From: a bacterium
Lineage (GTDB): Bacteria; SZUA-79; Acidulodesulfobacterales; Acidulodesulfobacteraceae
Length of the DNA: 37,396 bases
NCBI GenBank assembly: GCA_021794475.1
Contig: JAJYQS010000088.1
Span: 1 to 37,396, forward strand
Direction of reading: 5' to 3'
The position numbers and the translations under genes are program-made. This document shows positions 15,341 through 22,818 of this stretch, one piece after another. Each line of letters begins with the position of its first letter. Position 1 is the first letter of the stretch. The notes beneath the pieces were generated by a model. That model saw nothing but the letters and a program-made list of their open reading frames with translations, did no database searches and was not told the origin of the DNA.

Positions 15341-16788
15341 AAATTACGTTCGGCTTAAGTTCGCCTGTTATTCTATCAAGATATACAACGATAGATTCAA
15401 TTATCCTTGCTCGTTATTTTAACCGTCTAAGAAATCAAGGCAAAATAGGGAATAATTTTATTAAAACGGAAGACTATTTTGACGAAATATCGAAGTTTAT
15501 ATTCATAAAAAATAATACCATTTCCGGTTCTATCTGGTATGTCCCTAAGGACGCTTCTATTTCGCCTTATAATGCGATGTTCGTAAAAACTAAAGATTTA
15601 AATCATATGCAAAAATTTACCGGCAATATTCAAAAAGATGACGGCTCAGGCGAATATAAATTATACAGATTCGGAATTGAAGCATTAGACGTTAAAGAGA
15701 TTTATTTCTATATTCATGGCGATAAAAACATAATAGAAGACTTATTAAAAGGTATAAAAGCAATAGGAAAAAAGAACTCCGCCGGATTCGGATTAGTAGA
15801 AAAAATTACTATCGAAGAAATGGACGTCGATAAAAGCTTTATTATAAACGGCGAAGCGTCAAGACCTTTGCCCTGCGAATACTGGAATTTAGAAAGCGAC
15901 AGAATTATGTTTTACCGCCCCTATCCGCCTTATTACGAAAAGACCGGTAAAGTCCCCTGTTATATGCCGCCTACGTCTTTAACGGAATACGAGCCTATAG
16001 AAAATAGCAGGAATTATATATCTTTAAAAGATATAAATTATATATATCCTACGGAATTCGCCTATAATTCCGTTAAAGAAGTTATGCCTAAACCTGACTA
16101 TCCTGCAATGACGGAAAACAGAGTTTGCGCCGCATGCGGCAAGGTTCACGACAAAGGCGTAAAGCTTAAAGATGCTTTTAAACACAGCAGTAACAACGAT
16201 TATGCTTTTCTATCGAAAGGAGATTTTGTATGCGAATACTGCGACTGGTCGATAAAATCGGATACTCAAAATTATCTCGGCTATTTATTGATTACGGAAA
16301 AGTATCATAAACACATTCAAGGTAAGAATATGGAAGGCGAAAACGACAAAGAAAAGCAAAAAACCAGAGCAGAATTACTTTCAAACTTAGACGAACTTAC
16401 TCCGCCGTTTTATATTGGCATTAAGTCAAGCAAGAATCAGCAGCATGTAGTCTTTAAATCTACAGTTTCTATTTCTAACGCTTTAGTGCCGTTCCAATAC
16501 GGAAACGATACTTATATTATCGACGTGGAGCTATTTAATAGGGCGATAGAAGAACTTAAGAGGCTAATAAACGAAACCGGCATATCAAAAATATTTTGGA
16601 TTAATCGTGAGATTATCGACGGTCCGGTTTTTCAACTGCCGGCAAAAGACGATACGCAGAAAAATAGAAAATTATTAAATGACTTTTATTTAAAATATGA
16701 CAGAAGTATCAGGGTTTTTCTTAATAGAGCTGTTATAACAGAAGAAGAAAAAAAGAAGAAGAAAAGCAAGAAAGTTAAGAAAGCTTAA
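15328..16788 (+). CDS. csf3-csf1: Csf3-Csf1 fusion (Cas5-like plus small Cas8-like subunit)
   Basis: Residues 1-215 match Csf3, the Cas5-like subunit holding the crRNA 5' handle: N-terminal LKITFGLSSPVIL, glycine-rich IGKKNSAGFGLV (146-157), SRPLPCEYW (178-186) and RPYPPYYEKTGKVPC. Residues 255-470 match Csf1, the large-subunit-like protein: zinc finger C267-x2-C270 and C302-x2-C305 around KLKDAFKHSSNNDYAFL, then LTPPFYIGIKSSKNQQHVVFKS and ISKIFWINREIIDG. No stop or frameshift separates them. In type IV-A loci as usually described csf1, csf2 and csf3 are separate genes. The C-terminus is a poly-Lys tail. An AAAGGAGG site lies inside the end of csf5. Confidence 0.82.
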   Translation: MHNLKITFGLSSPVILSRYTTIDSIILARYFNRLRNQGKIGNNFIKTEDYFDEISKFIFIKNNTISGSIWYVPKDASISPYNAMFVKTKDLNHMQKFTGNIQKDDGSGEYKLYRFGIEALDVKEIYFYIHGDKNIIEDLLKGIKAIGKKNSAGFGLVEKITIEEMDVDKSFIINGEASRPLPCEYWNLESDRIMFYRPYPPYYEKTGKVPCYMPPTSLTEYEPIENSRNYISLKDINYIYPTEFAYNSVKEVMPKPDYPAMTENRVCAACGKVHDKGVKLKDAFKHSSNNDYAFLSKGDFVCEYCDWSIKSDTQNYLGYLLITEKYHKHIQGKNMEGENDKEKQKTRAELLSNLDELTPPFYIGIKSSKNQQHVVFKSTVSISNALVPFQYGNDTYIIDVELFNRAIEELKRLINETGISKIFWINREIIDGPVFQLPAKDDTQKNRKLLNDFYLKYDRSIRVFLNRAVITEEEKKKKKSKKVKKA

Positions 16789-16920
16789 AAATTATCTGTT
16801 CTTTGACAATCGAAATATGATTCGTCGTCGATCCCCGCAGTTTTTTACGCTACTGGATATCGACAGACGAAATAAAAGAAATCGCAGTGCAATATATTAT
16901 TTTTATTTGGGAATTTTTGC
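16789..16920 (+). promoter_or_regulatory. leader of CRISPR array 2
   Basis: A gene-free AT-rich stretch before the first repeat. It opens with TTCTTTGACAATCG, a form common at the start of CRISPR leaders, and TTGACA at 16803-16808 can serve as -35 box. An inverted pair GTCGAT...ATCGAC (about 16828 and 16859) may form a stem. Confidence 0.55.
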
Positions 16921-17480
16921 GTAATAATTGCATTAATGAGAGGTTAAAAGTGCGAACCGACTAAATTAAAAAACTATCAACGATAAGTAATAATTGCATT
17001 AATGAGAGGTTAAAAGGCATTAATTTTTAGCTTTTTCAATAGCAGTTTTATCGGTAATAATTGCATTAATGAGAGGTTAAAAGAAGAAGTAAATCAATTA
17101 AATAAGTTGGAAGCGGAAAAGTAATAATTGCATTAATGAGAGGTTAAAAGTCTGTTAACTCCGTCCTATTCTCGCCTTCGATTAGGTAATAATTGCATTA
17201 ATGAGAGGTTAAAAGAGATAAATAGATAAAGTTAATTAATTAAATAGGTGAAGTAATAATTGCATTAATGAGAGGTTAAAAGTGCGGCAATTATTGTATT
17301 TTTTGCGTTGACTGTTCTTGTAATAATTGCATTAATGAGAGGTTAAAAGTAGCCATAATTAGTGTAAACATCGCCGGTTTTTTCAGTAATAATTGCATTA
17401 ATGAGAGGTTAAAAGTGAGATAATGAACAGTGTTCACGTTACTGAAAATAAGTAATAATTGCATTAATGAGAGGTTAAAA
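16921..17480 (+). CRISPR. CRISPR array 2 (nine 30-nt repeats, eight spacers)
   Basis: Repeats start at 16921, 16987, 17054, 17121, 17186, 17253, 17320, 17386 and 17452. The unit begins GTAATAATTGCATTAATGAG and ends AGGTTAAAAG; the copies are identical except that the last base of the ninth is T, again placing the leader on the left. Spacers are 35-37 nt. The repeat differs from that of array 1 in length and 5' part, but both share the 3' pattern ATGAxAGG...TTAAAA. Spacer 8 (17416-17451) contains the palindrome TGAACAGTGTTCA. No cas1 or cas2 is present in the window. Confidence 0.98.
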
Positions 17481-17518
17481 TAAAAGAATATTACCCCTAA
17501 ATAAATTTAACAAAACAC

Positions 17519-17570
17519 TTGCAATTTTTTTTATTTATGTATATTCTTTTTAGTAATAATATGTTATTAT
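17519..17570 (+). promoter_or_regulatory. parB2-operon promoter with 18-bp operator
   Basis: TTGCAA (17519-17524), 17-base spacer, TATTCT (17542-17547), 5 bases, then GTAATA-N6-TATTAT (17553-17570) and TATAAAGAATAT. The stretch 17490-17580 is a diverged copy of 9420-9510 before parA, including TACCCCTAAATAAATTTAA, which there belongs to the divergent repressor's translation start. Confidence 0.72.
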
Positions 17571-17704
17571 TATAAAGAATATATTAAGTATTTAATTAAA
17601 AAAATATTTCAAAAAACAAAACTTATTATTATATAACATATTTGTTCATAAATCAAGTAAAAAACGAATATGTCTTAAATTAACATTATTATTAAGGAGT
17701 AATT

Positions 17705-18883
17705 ATGAAAATCGAAAACATTAAGATCGACGATATAGTCGTCAAAAAGCAAATCAGGACTGTATTTAATCCTGAAACTCTTAAGAGCCTTGCGGATTCT
17801 ATTAAGGATAAAGGCGTCCTGCAGCCGATACTCGTTAAAAAATTTGGAGACGGGTATAAGATAGTGGCGGGTGAAAGACGTTTTTTAGCTTCTCAGGAAG
17901 CGGAACTTAAGGAAATTCCGGCATGTATTTTAGAAGATACTGATAACGATAAGGAAATTCAGTTAATCGAAAATACGCAAAGGGAAGACTTAAATCCTTT
18001 AGACCTTTCAAACGCTTTTAAGGATTTAAGAGATTCTGGAAAGACTTTGAACGAGATTGCGTCTTTGGCAGGCAGAACTAAACAGCATGTTATCGAAATG
18101 TTATCTCTTTTAGAACTTCCTGATGATATTAAAGAAAAGATTAAAAACGGAGAAGCGTATACGAAATTTGTGAGGGCGAAATCACGGGAAAAAGAGGAAA
18201 ACAGTAATAATAACGATGAGTTAACAGAAAAAAATATGACGGAAAATAAGGTAAACACTGTTTACCTTCCTGAGAGTAATACTTTTTCTGAAAATATCGA
18301 ACAAAATCAAGAGGTTAATGAGGAAAATATTACGCAGAGTAATAGCGGTGTTTTGAGCTCCGCTGAACTTCGTTTCCAGGAAGAACCGAAGACGGAAAAC
18401 CAAGAGCCCGAAGGAGAACATATCGCAAATACCGAAAACCAAGAACCCGAACCCCCTGCTCCTCAAAAGACCGAAGACCAAAGACCGACTGCTAAGGCGG
18501 ATTTGAAATCCTTTAAGGTTGAACCTGAGGAAGTCCTGACCCCTGAGACCGACTACCCCGTATATTCCGGTATGCCGGTCGAGACGCATGAGGAAGACGA
18601 AGAACCGGTCGTCGTTTCTCCGGAGAGTTTCGTTAACGAAGAAGGCAATATGATAGATTTGCAGAACAGGCCTGTTTATGAGACTGAAGAAGGCTACACC
18701 GTTATCATAGAGCCGAAGGACGTTAAAGAACTTATCGAAAAATTTAACGAAGGCGATTACGGATTTAAGCTGCAATTAGGAGCTCACGATTCTTTAATTC
18801 TTACAGATATTAACGGGTCTAAGAATATTTATAACGTAATAAATTGTTTGGTAAACAATGTTAAGGACTATATAGATGTCTAA
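17705..18883 (+). CDS. parB: ParB-family protein 2
   Basis: Paralogue of ParB1 with no ParA beside it. ParB/Srx domain: RTVFNPETLKSLADSI, LQPILVKK, IVAGERRFLASQ and LIENTQREDLNPLD. HTH: KTLNEIASLAGRTKQHVIEMLSLL, followed by a linker EKIKNGEAYTKF nearly the same as in ParB1. Acidic low-complexity middle with NQEPE and EDQRPTA peptides, interrupted at about 217-224 by SSAELRF from a dispersed DNA repeat. The last 55 residues match the C-terminal domain of ParB1 (LIEKFNEGDYGFKL). The 21-bp palindrome at 18248-18268 lies just after the HTH. It overlaps the relaxase start by 8 bases. Confidence 0.9.
   Translation: MKIENIKIDDIVVKKQIRTVFNPETLKSLADSIKDKGVLQPILVKKFGDGYKIVAGERRFLASQEAELKEIPACILEDTDNDKEIQLIENTQREDLNPLDLSNAFKDLRDSGKTLNEIASLAGRTKQHVIEMLSLLELPDDIKEKIKNGEAYTKFVRAKSREKEENSNNNDELTEKNMTENKVNTVYLPESNTFSENIEQNQEVNEENITQSNSGVLSSAELRFQEEPKTENQEPEGEHIANTENQEPEPPAPQKTEDQRPTAKADLKSFKVEPEEVLTPETDYPVYSGMPVETHEEDEEPVVVSPESFVNEEGNMIDLQNRPVYETEEGYTVIIEPKDVKELIEKFNEGDYGFKLQLGAHDSLILTDINGSKNIYNVINCLVNNVKDYIDV
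18248..18268. promoter_or_regulatory. candidate parS 2 (21-bp perfect palindrome inside parB2)
   Basis: Core GGTAAACACTGTTTACC, extended by AA and TT to arms of 10 bases around a central C. It occupies the same place in parB2 as the different palindrome in parB1. A 13-bp version of its core recurs at 19509-19521. Confidence 0.55.
18355..18375 (+). repeat. dispersed 21-bp repeat, copy within parB2
   Basis: Core GCTCCGCTGAACTTCGTT, encoding SSAELRF in ParB2. Further copies or variants are at 23263, 26453, 26535, 27596, 30303 (minus strand) and 31228. Confidence 0.75.
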
Positions 18884-19511
18884 GTTTAGAAAACCTTTAA
18901 TTAATATACCGCTTCATACGAAAAAGCCTAAGAGGAACGAGCCTAAGACTTCCATAACGAAAGGCATGTCAGTTAAGAACCTGCCTAAATGGTCAGGCGC
19001 AAAAGTGGTCTTAAAAGCCAGATTTGCGTCTAATAATCTTGCGAACCATGTTCACTACATACAGCACAGGGAAAAAAACACTGAGAAAAGAGAACTTATG
19101 ACGGAAAACGGCACTATTAACGAAAAAGACTTTATTAGGCAGGTGAATAAAGCCGGCAAGAAATACTATAAGTTTATCATAAGTCCGGAGGATAAACTTA
19201 GCAGGGACGAACTTAAAAGCGTCGTCAAGGAATCTATGAAGGAACTTGAAAAAAGATACGGCAAGCTGACTTACGCTTTCGTTATTCACGAGAATACGAC
19301 GCACTTTCACGCCCACGTTGTATGCGCCGGAAGAAGTAAAAGACGTTCGCCTATAAGGGTTACTAAAAAGACGCTTTACGATATGAAGGAAGCGGCTATT
19401 AATAAGGTTTTTGAAATTAAGCAGGAAAAAGCATTAAGTTTAGGAGAATCTTTTCAAAAAATAGCGGAAAGCCTTAAATCCGGATTTAAAAAGATTCTTG
19501 AAATAAAGTAA
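18876..19511 (+). CDS. small MobA/VirD2-type relaxase
   Basis: Probable DNA-nicking relaxase that starts mobilization at oriT. Motif III HFHAHVV (His143, His145, His147) is intact. Motif I region NHVHYIQHREK contains the candidate nucleophile Tyr61. KKYYKFIISPEDKLSRDELK and LEKRYGKLTYAFVIHENT match the conserved core of VirD2-like and MobA-like enzymes. The total of 211 residues is short: only the nicking domain is present, without the long C-terminal helicase, primase or signal region common in the family. It overlaps parB2 by 8 bases and is followed by SSB and RHH genes and a candidate oriT. Confidence 0.82.
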   Translation: MSKFRKPLINIPLHTKKPKRNEPKTSITKGMSVKNLPKWSGAKVVLKARFASNNLANHVHYIQHREKNTEKRELMTENGTINEKDFIRQVNKAGKKYYKFIISPEDKLSRDELKSVVKESMKELEKRYGKLTYAFVIHENTTHFHAHVVCAGRSKRRSPIRVTKKTLYDMKEAAINKVFEIKQEKALSLGESFQKIAESLKSGFKKILEIK

Positions 19512-19521
19512 ACACTGTTTA
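19509..19521. promoter_or_regulatory. second copy of the parB2-type palindrome core
   Basis: TAAACACTGTTTA, identical to the central 13 bases of the palindrome inside parB2. It lies at the stop codon of the relaxase gene and before the ribosome site of the next gene. A second ParB2 binding site or an operator is possible. Confidence 0.45.
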
Positions 19522-19533
19522 TAGGAGTAAATT

Positions 19534-19911
19534 ATGAAATACTATGACGTAAAAAGCGATATCGATGAACTTATAAATCTTAATAAAGGCTACATTTTTA
19601 TCCAAAATCAAAAAGCTTTAGACGAACTTAAGAGCAAAGACCCTTTATTTAATTTTATCTCCCCCGCCGCTCTTCCTGTATTTGTCCAGCACTTAAGAAC
19701 AATAGGGGAGATTAAAATCATAAGCGCAGATTCTGTTTTATTCGAAAAAGAACTTATCAATAAAAAACTAAAAGAGCTCACTAAGTCCGATCCTGAATTA
19801 AAGGAAAATATTGATGGACTTTATCAAACGGTACTTACGCTTTCTAAGACTATCAATAAAGAATTTTTTATAGTTGAAAAGAAGTTAAACTTATTAACGA
19901 AAGGAGACTAA
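19534..19911 (+). CDS. hypothetical protein (125 aa)
   Basis: Not recognised. The 125 residues are mostly helical, with an amphipathic C-terminal half (ELKENIDGLYQTVLTLSKTINKEFFIVEKKLNLL) suggesting a coiled coil. No Cys, no membrane segment. ATAGGAG precedes the ATG and the gene ends 2 bases before ssb, so it belongs to the mobilization operon. A relaxosome accessory role is only suggested by position. Confidence 0.6.
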   Translation: MKYYDVKSDIDELINLNKGYIFIQNQKALDELKSKDPLFNFISPAALPVFVQHLRTIGEIKIISADSVLFEKELINKKLKELTKSDPELKENIDGLYQTVLTLSKTINKEFFIVEKKLNLLTKGD

Positions 19912-19913
19912 TT

Positions 19914-20282
19914 ATGAGCATGAACAGAGTTCAATTAATCGGAAACATCGGGAAAGAGCCCGAATTCAGTTATAAAAAGGAAGATATCGCGGTACTTAAG
20001 TTTTCGGTGGCGGTAAATTCTAAAGTAAAAGAAGGCAAAGTTACGGAGTGGTTCAATGTTGTTGTCTTCGATAAGCTTGCAGAGACTTTAAAAGTTTATT
20101 TAAAAGCCGGTATGCCGGTTTTTGTGGAAGGCGCTCTTAAAGTATCCAAATATGAAAATAAAGACAAAGAAGAGCGCCTTCAGGTAAACATTGTTGCGCA
20201 TAAGGTAGATTTTTTCGGCGGCAAAGATGAGACTAAGGAATCTGAAGTTGAGAGTGAGGAAGACCAGGAAGAAGTTTTGTAA
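19914..20282 (+). CDS. ssb: single-stranded DNA-binding protein
   Basis: OB-fold SSB, 122 residues: MNRVQLIGNIGKEPEF, VLKFSVAVNSK, EWFNVVVFDKLAE, LKAGMPVFVEGALKVSKYENKDKEERLQVNIVAHKV. The acidic tail ends EEDQEEVL instead of the DDDIPF-like tip, so interaction with host partners through that tip may be weak. Plasmid SSBs commonly coat the transferred strand in the recipient and can dampen the SOS response. It lies between the relaxase operon genes and the candidate oriT, with a good AAAGGAG site. Confidence 0.93.
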   Translation: MSMNRVQLIGNIGKEPEFSYKKEDIAVLKFSVAVNSKVKEGKVTEWFNVVVFDKLAETLKVYLKAGMPVFVEGALKVSKYENKDKEERLQVNIVAHKVDFFGGKDETKESEVESEEDQEEVL

Positions 20283-20329
20283 TTTGAATCAAAATTTTGT
20301 CCCTATGGCCTAATAATTTCGTCATTTAT

Positions 20330-20408
20330 AAAGTCATTACGGAGTAATGCAAGATAACACGACCCCTATTCAGGTGTCTGACTGCATTGAAAATGCCGTA
20401 ATGACTTT
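20330..20408 (+). repeat. inverted-repeat element A (candidate oriT or relaxosome site)
   Basis: Bounded by perfect 13-bp inverted repeats AAAGTCATTACGG and CCGTAATGACTTT. Inside are two small hairpins (CATTAC-GGA-GTAATG and GCATT-GAA-AATGC) around the core AAGATAACACGACCCCTATT. A second copy lies in opposite orientation at 27211-27292 and shares a 32-bp identical core. It sits between ssb/relaxase and an RHH gene, where an oriT would be expected. Confidence 0.6.
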
Positions 20409-20514
20409 CTTATGACTGGGGCGTAAATAGGGTTGGTAAATTAATATTAATAAAATTTAGGTGTATAAAGTGAGTTTAAACTAAATAAATACTAACATTA
20501 AAGAGGTGATGATT

Positions 20515-21003
20515 ATGCCAAAATTAACAAAAAGCGTTAACTTAAAAGTTTCTGTCGAGCCGTCCTTAGATAAGCAAATCAAATCCGTCGCGCTGCAAAA
20601 CGACCTTTCAAGGGCGGAAACGATAAGGCAAGCGATCACGAACGGACTTGAAAAGTTCTTCGTCGATTCGCAGGGAGAATTCTTAAAAGATAAAATCAAA
20701 GAAGTGATATCCGAATCTATGGAAGAAAACGTCGAAAAACTTACGCAGGCTTTGGAAAAAAGATTAGTGGCTCTCTTAGTACAAAATACAAACTACACTC
20801 TCCAGAGTCATTCTTTAATAGACCGGCTATTGCGTCTCGAAATAGGATTTAATTTTGACAAAATTAAATCTTTGTCTGAAGAAAATATGCTGAAACTAAT
20901 TAAAGCAAATATGGAGATATTCGAGACAGAAGCGAAAGGATTTATGAACGGCGTTTATGAAAAAAGCAGAAAGAAGAACGTAAAAGAAGAGGAAAAAAAT
21001 TAG
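20515..21003 (+). CDS. ribbon-helix-helix DNA-binding protein (MobC/relaxosome-like)
   Basis: N-terminal RHH fold: SVNLKVSVEPSLDKQIKSVALQNDLSRAETIRQAITNGL (strand, two helices). The C-terminal 100 residues are long amphipathic helices. Such proteins bind oriT inverted repeats and help the relaxase, or repress their operon. ATG 20515 is chosen because AGAGG lies 8 bases before it; GTG 20506 and ATG 20509 are alternatives. Element A, just upstream, is a natural target. Frame ends at 21003; a start-less open frame follows (21004-21121). Confidence 0.75.
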   Translation: MPKLTKSVNLKVSVEPSLDKQIKSVALQNDLSRAETIRQAITNGLEKFFVDSQGEFLKDKIKEVISESMEENVEKLTQALEKRLVALLVQNTNYTLQSHSLIDRLLRLEIGFNFDKIKSLSEENMLKLIKANMEIFETEAKGFMNGVYEKSRKKNVKEEEKN

Positions 21004-21114
21004 GAAGTTTATTTTTAATTCGTAACGGTTACGAAGTAAGTATCAAAAAAGATATATCGCTGTCAAGCGGCTTGACACCTTCAAAGGCGCTTGAAATCTC
21101 AAAAGAGGTAAAAA

Positions 21115-21501
21115 ATGAATAAATTAGAAATTATTAAAACAGGCATTGAGATTAAATTTCAATATTGCGAAAACAAAATCGTTGAGAAAGTAGTAAATAT
21201 TTTTGATAAAGAATTTAAAAAAGGTAATGAAAATTTAAGTTTCGATGAACTTATGAGAATGCCTATATCAGACGAAACTAACGAAGAATTTGACGTGCCG
21301 ACTGTAAAAGAACAGCTTGAATTTTATATAGATAAAATTATTTATGACGATATAATCGAGCCTAAAATCAGGCATGTTGACGATAATCAATTACTTAAAA
21401 TTTTAAATCAAAAAGGCTATGGTTGTCTTTTTTCTTGGAAAAATGCAATATCTGAAAAATACATTGAGAAAATTTTTAATAAAATAAAGGAGAATAATTA
21501 A
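21115..21501 (+). CDS. hypothetical protein (128 aa)
   Basis: Not recognised. 128 residues, acidic in the middle (FDELMRMPISDETNEEFDVPTVKEQLEFYID) with Lys-rich ends; no membrane segment. AAAAGAGG precedes the ATG; the VirD4-like gene starts 2 bases after its stop, suggesting co-translation and possibly a partner role. Confidence 0.58.
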   Translation: MNKLEIIKTGIEIKFQYCENKIVEKVVNIFDKEFKKGNENLSFDELMRMPISDETNEEFDVPTVKEQLEFYIDKIIYDDIIEPKIRHVDDNQLLKILNQKGYGCLFSWKNAISEKYIEKIFNKIKENN

Positions 21502-21503
21502 TT

Positions 21504-22328
21504 ATGGATAAAATAATTTTAACTCATTCGTTGCAGACGACAGACGATTCTAATGTTCTTGTAGTAGGCAGCCCCATGAGCGGCAAAACTAATTCTTTTG
21601 TTAGGTCTAATCTATTTTACCTCAAAGATTCTATAATCGTCATAGGCAGAGACGACGATAAACTTTTCGAAGCAACGGCGAACTACAGAAAAGAAAAATT
21701 CAAGCAAAAAATATTTACTAAAAAAGATTTTAATAATAATCTTGAAAATCTTGATTTCTTAGGAGATAATTTTACGGTATATCTCACCGCCTCTGTAATT
21801 AATCAAGAAGAAAGAATTGCATTGCTGCAATATACTTTCGGTTGGATAATGCACCAATTAGAATATGATCCCCCTAAGAATCCACTTTCCGTAATAATAG
21901 ACGATTTAGCTTTATTTCCCGTATGTTACGATTATTTTACGGAGCCGATAGCTAATGTCAGAATGATAGCTACCGTCCAAACTATATACGATTTGGCAAA
22001 AATTTATTCATATAAATTATCAGAAGATTTATTAAATTCATTTAAGGTAAAAATGTTTTTTTATATTAATAATCCGGACGATGCCGAATATATCGTTAAT
22101 CATTATAATACGCAATTATCTAAAGAAGAAATATTACAATTAAATTATTACGAATGTCTTATTTTCGGGCTTCCGGATAAATCTATATTAGCGAAGGATA
22201 AAATTACACACTGGTTTACTTATGGAACTCTGTCAAAATCAGGTTTAACAATAGCGTGTAGTCCTACCGGCACTGGTATGTCAACCACTTTTTATGCTTT
22301 ACTAAAAGAATCAGCTAAAAAGAGGTAA
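21504..22328 (+). CDS. short VirD4/TraG-like ATPase with a degenerate GspE/PilT P-loop tail
   Basis: Probable reduced coupling ATPase that would bring the relaxosome to the secretion channel. Walker A VGSPMSGKT (21-29) and Walker B VIIDDLALFP (about 139-148), followed by MIATVQTIYDLAKI, as in the VirD4/TraD motor domain. With 274 residues and no N-terminal membrane segments it lacks half of a normal coupling protein. The last 28 residues (GLTIACSPTGTGMSTTFYALLKE) instead resemble the P-loop of GspE/PilB/PilT ATPases (GPTGSGKTTTLYALL), with the catalytic Lys replaced by Met, so it looks like a fused fragment. Confidence 0.6.
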   Translation: MDKIILTHSLQTTDDSNVLVVGSPMSGKTNSFVRSNLFYLKDSIIVIGRDDDKLFEATANYRKEKFKQKIFTKKDFNNNLENLDFLGDNFTVYLTASVINQEERIALLQYTFGWIMHQLEYDPPKNPLSVIIDDLALFPVCYDYFTEPIANVRMIATVQTIYDLAKIYSYKLSEDLLNSFKVKMFFYINNPDDAEYIVNHYNTQLSKEEILQLNYYECLIFGLPDKSILAKDKITHWFTYGTLSKSGLTIACSPTGTGMSTTFYALLKESAKKR

Positions 22329-22331
22329 AAT

Positions 22332-22766
22332 ATGTCTCAAACTTATGATAAATTAGTTGTCCAGAAAGTTCTAATAGACGGAGTAGGTCCTGCGATACAT
22401 AGAGAATTAACAATTGAAGTGCCGGTTATGTTTTTCGCTCTGCCGGAAAGTTATGGAAACGGCATAGAGAAAGTTTTAGAAGGAAAGACCGTTAAACTTG
22501 TATGCCGAAGTTGCAATCCAGATCCAATTCACGAACCTAATGGAGTCTATTCGACGTTAAACATAACTTTATCGGAAGAAAAGAATAATTCAAAAGAAGT
22601 ATGGGAAAGTATAGAAAAAGACGATTTTTACGACCGTTACGACGAAAACGGAAAAATTACCAACGATTACGTAGTCGATATGATTCTCGATTATAGGCTT
22701 GCAAGGAAACTTATTAAGCGATTGTTTGATTATGTTTTTGTTTCTATCGACTTAATAACGAAGTAA
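22332..22766 (+). CDS. hypothetical protein (144 aa)
   Basis: Not recognised. 144 residues; the first half looks beta-rich (KLVVQKVLIDGVGPAIHRELTIEVPVMFF, KTVKLVCRSCNPDP with a CRSC pair), the second half helical and acidic. No signal peptide. AAAAGAGG precedes the ATG, 3 bases after the VirD4-like gene, so it is part of the same operon. Confidence 0.58.
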   Translation: MSQTYDKLVVQKVLIDGVGPAIHRELTIEVPVMFFALPESYGNGIEKVLEGKTVKLVCRSCNPDPIHEPNGVYSTLNITLSEEKNNSKEVWESIEKDDFYDRYDENGKITNDYVVDMILDYRLARKLIKRLFDYVFVSIDLITK

Positions 22767-22818
22767 ATTTTTATTAATTATGATAAAATTATTTTTAAAA
22801 TTAACCCAGGAGGCTACT

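Noticed and set aside
18221-18775. Minus-strand 184-codon frame opposite parB2
   Set aside because: Same reason: antisense of the acidic repeat region; no start signals or family match.
5424-20120. CCGGTATGCCGGT at about 5424, 18569 and 20107
   Set aside because: Three copies of a codon-compatible 13-mer inside genes (GMPV, TGIPA); no consistent context, so not called a repeat family.
20335-20345. 11-mer TACGGAGTAAT shared by element A and the array 1 repeat
   Set aside because: Element B does not contain it, so it is not a conserved part of the element; treated as coincidence.
21004-21121. Open frame after the RHH gene coding for about 38 residues (RNGYEVSIKKDISLSSGL...)
   Set aside because: It has no ATG, GTG or TTG start with a ribosome site. 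It might be a frameshifted extension, but evidence is too thin to annotate.
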